Of a stretch of 64,000 nucleotides of DNA, positions 56,499-64,000 are shown in pieces. The translations under genes and the position numbers were made by a program. Source of the stretch: Ophiosphaerella korrae (Eukaryota; Ascomycota; Dothideomycetes; Pleosporales; Phaeosphaeriaceae); contig JALNQF010000196.1 in NCBI GenBank assembly GCA_028456385.1, forward strand, positions 1 to 64,000, read 5' to 3'. Numbering within the stretch: position 1 is the stretch's first letter; each line of letters begins with the position of its first letter. The notes under the pieces are model-generated. The model searched no databases. It was not told the DNA's origin and was given only the letters and a program-made list of their open reading frames with translations.

Positions 56499-58008
56499 GG
56501 TGCGATTGGCAGTAAACGTTGAAAGCGAGATTGGACTACAGATGAATTCAATTAGCTGTTGATTCACTCCAAGATATGGTGCGGGATGAGCTGGAAGGGG
56601 AATGAATGACTTGCATGTGAAGTTGAGTTGCTAAGGTTACTTGAAAGGAAGAAAAAAAAAATCGGTGATACTGTGGGAATATATAAAAATATGTAAAATA
56701 GAAGTAGAAAATGATGGGTCGGGGTTCCTCTATAATATGCGCACTAATCCCAATTCGGATGTTGACTACCATGGATAACTATTTCCGCGGTTGATCCCGC
56801 TCCTCTGAGTACTCGTCACACGGTGCAGGTGAAATAATCTCAAAAGGTAGAAGGCGGTGACGTAAAGTCAGTCACCCGATAGCCTTCAGAAGACAAACCA
56901 TGCTCATCATCCGATCTAAGCAACAAGGGAGAATGATTTAACAGGTAGGTGCTTTGCAATTCGCTTTGCAATTGCTAGGGTAGGTACTTTACAAAACGAC
57001 GCCACCTGAGATGCTACTAAGGACAATAAATAGTCCTCGTCATCGCTTGTTATTTAACATGGGGCTGCCTGGGACTATGTGGGACAATAAATACTTAACG
57101 TGATCATTTGCGACGAGGCGCCACTATCGTGCATAAACCACTTGGGATAATAAATATCCTCGTCATCACTTGGCATTCAACGTGCGACTATGTGGGACGA
57201 GGCGCCCCAATCTTGCAGCGACTACTTGGGATACACGACGTTCGTGGGGCCAGTAACACACTCTAGTCCTGATACCGTTAGCATTGCTTTTGAAATCGTA
57301 GGACTAAAATCTGACGAGACTGTGAAACTACTCGAAATAGGACCGGTCGTCCAGACTGGTCGGCGTCAGTGCTGCGTCGCTTATTTTACCGAGCAGAGGC
57401 ATTGACGGAGGAGTAACGTCTCAATCGCTGATGTGAACTACTAACACCAATGCAATCTTGTTTCGAAGACTTGGAAGTAGGCATCAATCCATCGTGTGGA
57501 AGAAACATGCGATAACAAAGAAGAGGTGGACTCATGGATCTCTTGAAAATACACATACCTGGACAATTCATCGTAATCCCCAAACATAAAAGTACAGATG
57601 CACAAGTCTAGCAGTAATCATGCACCGAACTGTAAGGACCCCAAAAAAAAATCACTTTTCACTATCTGCACCCCAACACCGCATAGTGTAGCCTCACCTC
57701 CGCCTATCCCGTAGACCCTTCACCCTCCACCTTTCACCCTCAAACCCAGTTCTCCATACCCAATTACTTCACCACATCACCAATCATAATCCTCATTGAA
57801 ACATATTAGATTACTACCTCCCACTCATTAACCCCCCACCAAACCCAACACCTGCCATGCTTGAAAAACCAACGCAAAGTCGATTCGAGTCCATCCGTCT
57901 AGCCTTAAAAAAGTAAAATAAAGGAAAAAAAAAAACACCAGCAGGATAACATGGTCGGAATCCTGAATGCATAAAAGGAAAACGCCTGACAAACCTGACT
58001 ATGCATCT
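56499..58008. other. Intergenic with degenerate direct repeats near 57.1 kb
   Basis: No gene is recognised. Repeated words lie between 57,021 and 57,206 (separate entry). The 58.0-kb end is the 3' flank of PRP24, with pyrimidine-rich sequence and A runs at 57,640-57,660 and 57,925. Confidence 0.5.
57021..57206 (+). repeat. Degenerate direct-repeat array
   Basis: The words GGACAATAAATA, GGACAATAAATA and GGATAATAAATA (about 57,021, 57,081, 57,144) recur, as do CCTCGTCATCRCTTG (57,035 and 57,157), GACTATGTGGGAC (57,073 and 57,186) and GACGAGGCGCC (57,112 and 57,196). The order suggests roughly two degenerate copies of a 120-bp unit with internal repetition. Non-coding. Confidence 0.65.
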
Positions 58009-61000
58009 TCATCCCTCCTTTTTGTCACCGTCTTTTGCGTTCATGAACATAGCACGGAAAGCAGCGTTGTCTTTTGGCTCGGGCGCGCCGTTGGGTGTAA
58101 GGGAGGGTTTGGGGAGCGCAGGGCGACCGATAGCGATGCCCGACTTGCCACGGCCGCGTCCGCCGGCAGAGCGGCCGCGGAGGGCGGGGCGGTTGACGCG
58201 GGTAGGCTGGATGAATGCGGAGCTAGGTTTCCACTCGCTTTTCTGAGCGCGCAGGTCTTTGACTGTGCCGATGGAGAGGGCGCGGCCTTCGAAGGGGCGG
58301 CCTTGGAGGGCGATAGAGGCTTTGCCTGCGGAGTCGACAGTGTGGAATTCGATGATTGCGCCGCCGTGCTGGGGCTCGAGAGTGATTTTTTTGAAGTTGA
58401 AGGGCTCGACGAGCGGCTTGATGCGGGTGTCGGGGACGGTATCGGGGAGATTGAGGAGGGCGATGGAGCGAGCGCCAATTGTGGCTTCTGGCTTGGCCTC
58501 GGCATCAGGAGTAGACTGTATTTGACCTGGTGTTGTCTCCCGTTGAGATGGACTGGCGGCATTCTCAAGAGTGGACTTGATCTTAGGCTTGGCTTCGCCA
58601 CGGTTGCTGGCAAGTTCCACGTGCAGATCTAGGCCCCAGAACTGCTTACCATTCATTTCAGCAACAGCAGCCTCAGCGGCCTCCTTGGTCGTGAAGTTGA
58701 CGAAACCAAAGCCTCTGTTATTCCCTGATGGGTGAAGAGGCAGCTTGACTCTCTCAATAGCTCCAAAACGCTTGAAAGCCTCCTGAATCTCGCTCCTCTT
58801 GGCTTTGAAGTTGAGGTGCCAAATGTAAATCTCTCGTCCTTCGGTAATCGCACCTTCACGTTGCTTCTTGGCCGCAGGATTGGAGATTGCCGACATCAAC
58901 TTGAAGCCTTCAACATCTGTACCGTCCAGCTTCGTGGCAGCAATTGCGTTTTCGGCGTTGCTGAATTGTATATAGCAGAAGCGGCGATGGGTATCGAACT
59001 TGAGTGACGGAAATCGGATGTTGATGATCTCACCGAAAGGACTGAAAAGATTTCGTAGGTAAGCCTCATCTGCATGGGCAGGGTAGTTGGTTACGTATAA
59101 CGTCGTGCTCTGTCCGCGTGTGATGGAGATTTCATGGCCTTCGAATCCTTTCGCTTCTTTGCTGAGTGCGTACTCCGCTTCCTCAGGAGTCTCGAACTCG
59201 ACAATCGCTGTGATACTGTTTTCTTCTTCTTTGAACTCAAGATTTCGAACCGTTCCAGCGTCAGTAAAGAATTGTCGAATTCGAGTCTGGGTCGTATCGC
59301 TCGGGAGCTTGCGGACGATAATGGTTGTATGCTCGCGATCTCGTTTTTGCGTTATCGACTGCGCATCCGAAGGCGTCTCACTATTCATTCTACCCTCGCC
59401 ATTGACTACAGGTTTCATCTCCAACGTAGTATCCACCTTGCTCTTTTTGATGACAATATCCTCTTGATGGCTGACATCGTCACGCTTTCGCTTGCCTGAC
59501 CCATCACCAGGTTCGGTTGTTAGCGTCGATGATGCGGCCGCTGCGGCAGTTGCCCGCTCCTTTTCCTTTCGGATGGCAACAATACGCTCTGCTCGCCGCC
59601 GTTCGATTGCCGCACTGCGAACCTTGTTGACGGACTCGTGTTGTTCACAGTGATTGATATACATCTCGATGAGCGGTTCTGGGTGATCGACGGTCGTCAG
59701 CCGCTCCAAGCCTCGTTCCATGACTGCCGTGGCATGTGTTGGGGCGGGCAATATCTGGCCAGCGTTGTGCTCATTCCGCGTAGCATGGTGTGACCAGTAG
59801 ATCATCTCAAAGATATACCAGCGGTACCAAAAGTCGTACGAGTCGGCTAGTCGCTTGGAAAGTACCTCCCAGATTTGACGAGCCTCCTCAACGTTGCCGC
59901 GCTGGAGCCAGAATTTCATGTGGATGCGCTCGAGACGATACTGGGTATCGAACCAATCTCTGCCATGCTTTTTGATGCCGACCTCTCTAACAAACTCCAA
60001 AGCGGACCGGATGCCCACTTCGGCAATGTCTACATCGTCTTCCGTTGCTCTTGGATCATCAAACGCTCTCCTCCGCAAATAACCGCACCACGCGATCTGC
60101 ACTTTCATGAGCTCCTCAAGGTCTGTGTGCTCTAGCAGCCCTGACCCTGTCGCAGTGTGTTTGACGTGTTCGAGATCCTCAAATGGCCTGTTTTCCGCTT
60201 CAAGAGTGAGTATGCGATGAGACCACAGCCCGCCGGACCATGGGCAATGCCGTGTTGCACGCTCTAGCACATTGAGAAGATCCACTGAGCGATTCTGTTG
60301 CCAGATAAGGAACTCAACGTGGTCTTCCCATATAGCCGAGTCCACTGGGAATCGAAGTGTTGCCCGTTCGTAAAGCGCGTTCACAAGATGGAAGCTGTAG
60401 ACGCCCATGGTCTTCTTCTCCCACTTCAAGTACCGGGTTATTGCATGGTGTTCTGCATCCTGATCGCCAGCCTGTATTGCTTGTAGTACCTTGAACTCGT
60501 ACTCTTCACGATTGGCATATTGCTGCTTGATGTGCACATTCTTTTGTATCGCTTCCTCCATGAGTGCCTCATAGTGGTCCTTGTAGTACCGTGTGTTGAA
60601 GGAAGAGTACCGCGAGAAGGTGTTTTGCCATGTTGCATGTGGTTGGCTCAGACGATCATTGTAGGTTGCAGACACCTTGGCCGCTTTTTCTTGGCTGAAC
60701 CCTCCCCGCTCGAGATCCTCTTCAAGGACTTGCAGGTAGCGGTCCCAAACAAGATTGCTCTCTTGGAGATTGTATTTGACCCTCTCAGAACCCTCTTGCA
60801 GAGTCTCAAGGACCAGTTGCGGCTTGAAGAGTTCGCGACCAATTAGTCGGTCCTCCTCAGTCCAATGCTCTGGCGGCTCCTGTTCCCATGAGCATGCTAT
60901 GAGGTAGCTTGTATATTCGCCATAGGCCGCCCAGAGTTTTGCGCTGTAAGGCTCTTCCTGTGTCGCTTGTTTGTGCAGCTCTAGAACACCCATTCGATCT

Positions 61001-62165
61001 TCCACATTGAGCGCAAGCGTTTTCTCATCATTGAGTTGATAGTGCCACAGGGTCTCGCCAAGCGGATACTTTTCGCACATGGACTTGTAGGCATCTCGGA
61101 GAGTGTGTACCAGCTCATAGGAGTGTGCGCCAGACTCGGAGGACGCCAGATGATTCTGTAGGCCTTGGTGGAGTGTGTTGACAAGTGACACGTGGCTGTA
61201 GTAGTCGAATGGATTCTCCACCAAGGCGTTATCAAGTTGAGTAAGCCAGTCGATGTGCTGCTGGTCCAGTGACTTGGTCGCGAAACTGCGTGGCCGAGGC
61301 GATGGTTCAGACATGATGCTGGCCATGGGCTCACCCGAGAGGTGTTGCCCAAGGTGTTTTAGCCTGAGTCGCGTCAGTGGGTGGGCGGGGGTTGAAATGT
61401 GTGTGAAATGAAGCGAGCAGATCAAACAGGCAACTGCGATCCCGTGATCACGAGAAGCGCGTCATCCCCCAATGCAGGCAAACGCGACATATGTTCATGC
61501 GTCTTGAAAAGCCTGTTGATACTACTGAATTAAACGCGCTAATACAAAAACATCAAGACACAAAGAACGGGCTCTCTCCAGGTGTCACACAAAGAAACGT
61601 GCACTACTTACGTCAGTGGTCGTTGGTGGTTTACTGCGGGTTGTCGAGCGGCCTGCGGTTGCTGCATAGAAGCCAGGTCTAGGGAACAGTCAGTGGTGTT
61701 TCTTTGCATCTGATCACACGAGCGGGGCTTCTCGTGCTGCACAAGCTGCGCAAACAGAACAAGACACCCGCTGCAAGACATGAAATCCTGGTCCTTACCT
61801 GCGAGTGCATCCATGCCTGGCGTTGACGCCTGTCTGTTATAAAGAGGAATTTGAGGATTGTGCGCATCACGAGGCGACCCGAGGGGCTGCGGTGTGCTCA
61901 TCGCTGAGTGCATGGCTCTTGCGCCATTGCTAATGTGGGCAAGGCCTGGGGAACGGTTCTGCCGAAGGATAGCGTGCGGTTGGGGCGAGGAGGTGATTTG
62001 CTGGCTGAGGCCTGATGGTGTTCGCGAAGGTAGCTGGCGCACAGCGCGCTTCCTCGGCGATTGGCGCTCGGACGGCGAAGGGATGGATGGTGGCGGTTGG
62101 GACGTAGGCGGCGTGGGAGTACCGGCGGGCGAGTCGCTCGGCGACAGGAGCGAGTTGATGTCCAT
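58009..62165 (-). CDS. PRP24: Prp24/SART3-type U4/U6 snRNP splicing factor
   Basis: Exons 62165-61799, 61678-61612 and 61363-58009 give 1262 aa, phase exact at both joins (introns 120 and 248 bp). The N-terminal part (MDINSLLSPSDSPAGTPTPP, GMDALADLASMQQPQ) is a low-complexity leader I associate with Prp24 of filamentous fungi. About residues 170-730 form the helical HAT-repeat region (WHYQLNDE, WDRYLQVLEEDL, WEDHVEFLIWQ, WYRWYIFEMIYW). A Lys/Arg linker follows, then four RRMs beginning at about 821 (TTIIVRKLP), 896 (TTLYVTNYP), 986 (EIYIWHLNF; RNP1 GFGFVNF) and 1108 (SIALLNLP). The C-terminus has AAFRAMF, like the Lsm-binding SNDDFRKMFL motif of yeast Prp24. It acts in annealing U4 and U6 snRNAs. 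A shorter protein could start at 61,326. Confidence 0.9.
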
Positions 62166-62789
62166 GATCACGGCGGCCCCCGCTCTGGGCGGCAGGATGC
62201 AGCACGCAGCTCGGCTCTCTTGCTTGAGGCGACCGGTGCGAGCATGCACAGGACTCGCGGACTTGGGCGTGAGGCAGTCTTGGCAGGTACGGCCGCAATC
62301 TAGGTTACGACTTGTATCTCTGGGGTCTCGCGGGCCTCGAAGCGGACGGCATGGGATGAAAGGGCAGAAACGGTTTGCGATCGGAGGGAGGTTGAGGAGC
62401 GCTGCGGCGCTGTATCTCGCAGAAAGCTCACGAATACAAGCTTGGGCCCGGGCTAATCAAGTAATGATGGAGCAACTGCTCGCGTGGTCGGTGGTTGCGG
62501 CGGTTCGCCGATGGATGGGATGACAGCACGATGGCACAAGTGTCAACAGCCGACTGTTGGAAACAGCAAATCAGTCATGACGGAGCAGGGCCGCGCTGCT
62601 GGCAGACTCTGCCTCTGCATGTGTCGCCGAGAGCTGATCGTTGCCTCGACTTGGGGACTGGAGAGGACGATCTGCCGTGTAGGTCACGTGTTGGCAGGGA
62701 TACGGCCATGCCTGGTGAAGCCTCAGAATTTCTGGACGTCAAGTCAAGCTAGTCGACATCTGCACCGCCATTGGGGGCCAGCCACCACC
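62166..62789. promoter_or_regulatory. Divergent promoter between PRP24 and the mitoribosomal L22 gene
   Basis: 624 bp of GC-rich sequence between two housekeeping starts. Frames across it are by-products of base composition. No motif stands out except GGTCACGTG near 62,680, which contains the CACGTG palindrome. Confidence 0.45.
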
Positions 62790-64000
62790 ATGAGCGCCCG
62801 AATATCTTCACGGCGACTTGGCCAGTCAGGTATGAAGCAGCAGACAATGTGTAATGGCAGCTTAATACTGACCCAGTAGCCCTCGCCGCCCTCCATCCCC
62901 GCCCAACACACTGGATCCCTGCTGCGTCGCTGGCCTCGATCACACGACGAAGCATCTCGAACCCATTCAAACCGAAAGAGGCGCAAGCCGAGGGACAGGA
63001 TCTCACAAATCCACTGCTAGACAAGTACCTACAGAAACGAGAGCTCGAAACTCCAACGCAGAAAGCAAAGCCGCCGGAACAGGAACCACGCCAGGGCAAG
63101 ATGTCCCAAGACCCCACCTCCCTCTTCCTCCCCCAGCGCGAAATCCCCGGCTGGAGGCCCGACCTCACTCCCCGAGAACAGAAGGCTCTGCGCGCCAGGC
63201 TCGAGGCTAGCGAGGCCAAAATCACCGCCAAACGCGACCTCGACCTCTCCTCCACGACCCTCGACCCCGCTCCCCACGCACGCATACGCCTCGAACGCCA
63301 ACTCGTAGTCGCAGCCCTGCACCGCCGTGGCCGCCTCACCAAAGCGCAAACCATTGCACGCACCGAACGCCAAAGCCTCTACCGCTCACACTCCCTCCCC
63401 ACCTCTGTGAAAAAACTGCAAAAAATCGTGAACCAAATCGCAGGCAAAACCGTGTCCGAAGCGCTCGTCCAGCTGCGCTTTTCCAAGAAAAAGGTCGCCC
63501 GTGACGTGCTCAAGGGGCTAGAAATAGCACAGAACGAAGCCATTGCAGGGCGCGGCATGGGCCTGGGCAACGCGCCTGCGCAGCGCCGCTGGGACAAGCA
63601 GCGGCTTGAGACGGGGTCACGCGACATTTCGCTGGGCGCGGCAAGGAGCGCGTTGGCGCGCCGGCGGAACTACGCCAAGGCCACAACCGTGGAGCTCAAG
63701 GACGGGACGAAGAAAGTCGTGCGGGATCCGACGGAAATCTACATCGATCAGGCGTGGGTGGGCAAGGGCGAGACGTGGTCCAGTCCCGAATTTCGGGCGC
63801 GGGGGAAGGTGAACATGCTGCGGCATCGGACGACGAGTAAGTGTGGTGGCGAGTAGTATTGGCGATGGCATCTGACATGTTTACGTATAGGTTTCTCGGT
63901 GCTGCTGAAGGAGGAAAAGACGCGCGTGCGCATCTCCGACGAAATCAAGGCGAAGCGGGCGAATCGCAAGATATGGACTGCGCTGCCTGACCGGCCCATT
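62790..64000 (+). CDS. Mitochondrial large-subunit ribosomal protein L22 (uL22m), partial at window end
   Basis: Exons 62790-62829, 62880-63836 and 63891 onward; no stop appears before base 64,000, so the 3' end is missing. The start MSARISSRRLGQSALAALHPRPTHW...SITRRSISNPF is Arg/Ser-rich without acids early on, as in a mitochondrial presequence. Residues about 140-330 carry the uL22 fold: TSVKKLQKIVNQIAGKTVSEALVQLRFSKKKVARDVLKGLEIAQNEAI, then EIYIDQAWVGKGETWSSPEFRARGKVNMLRHRTT, continued after the intron by SFSVLLKEEKTRVRISDE. In the mitoribosome uL22 lines the exit tunnel. The ATG context (ACCACCATGAG) is strong. Divergent from PRP24. Confidence 0.88.

Noticed and set aside
61608..62165. 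Separate small gene of 145 or more codons upstream of PRP24
   Set aside because: It can end in a stop at 61,608, but a GTAAGT donor just before that stop joins in phase to the PRP24 exon, and the leader resembles known Prp24 N-termini.

Overview
The window looks like nuclear DNA of a filamentous ascomycete (Pezizomycotina). Introns are short (about 45-80 bp) with CTAAC/CTGAC-type branch sites. Gene families are typical of that group: Zn2Cys6 regulator, fungal rhodopsin-like membrane protein, UstYa-like protein, GH53 galactanase, and Prp24 with an N-terminal extension. The repeats at the left end carry the C-to-T decay expected of repeat-induced point mutation (RIP). A dothideomycete is my guess, not a demonstrated fact. 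Exon coordinates were worked out by hand from splice sites, reading-frame phase and family similarity; no search was run.

Layout. (1) 1-17,063 is an extremely AT-rich repeat block. It holds two full-length Ty3/Gypsy chromodomain LTR retrotransposons of one family (1475-8849 and 9448-16468), each with matching LTRs and a 5-bp target duplication. It also holds a 342-bp non-autonomous element nested in the first copy, the end of a second copy of that element at the left edge, and the decayed C-terminus of a pogo/Fot1-type transposase. The composition changes abruptly near 17.06 kb. (2) 17.1-38 kb is gene-poor and accessory in character. It has a large glycosylated membrane protein, a proline-rich small protein, a head-to-head pair of ricin-B-like lectin genes plus a truncated third relative, a frameshifted rhodopsin-like gene, a decayed UstYa-like gene and a Zn2Cys6 transcription factor. 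Long spacers with nothing recognisable separate them. (3) 39.6-50.8 kb is dense: a coiled-coil protein, an ACS-type MFS transporter, an SLC35F6-like transporter, ribosomal protein S3, endo-beta-1,4-galactanase, SDH assembly factor 2 and a C2H2 protein. (4) 50.8-57.9 kb is sparse again, with two more low-complexity genes on the minus strand (one C2H2) and a degenerate direct-repeat array near 57.1 kb. (5) 58.0-64.0 kb is housekeeping: PRP24 and, divergently, mitochondrial ribosomal protein L22, which runs off the window.

The housekeeping genes show no operon-like link. In the accessory half, the lectin pair shares a divergent promoter and the UstYa-like gene lies about 1.1 kb beyond the 3' end of the transcription factor gene. 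I found no repeat-containing RiPP precursor, polyketide synthase or NRPS, so a biosynthetic cluster is not supported. I did not find a clearly unprecedented system. The best leads are the palindrome-rich non-autonomous element, the lectin family with its conserved C-terminal domain, the set of low-complexity minus-strand genes, and a perfect 15-bp stem-loop at 38.3 kb.
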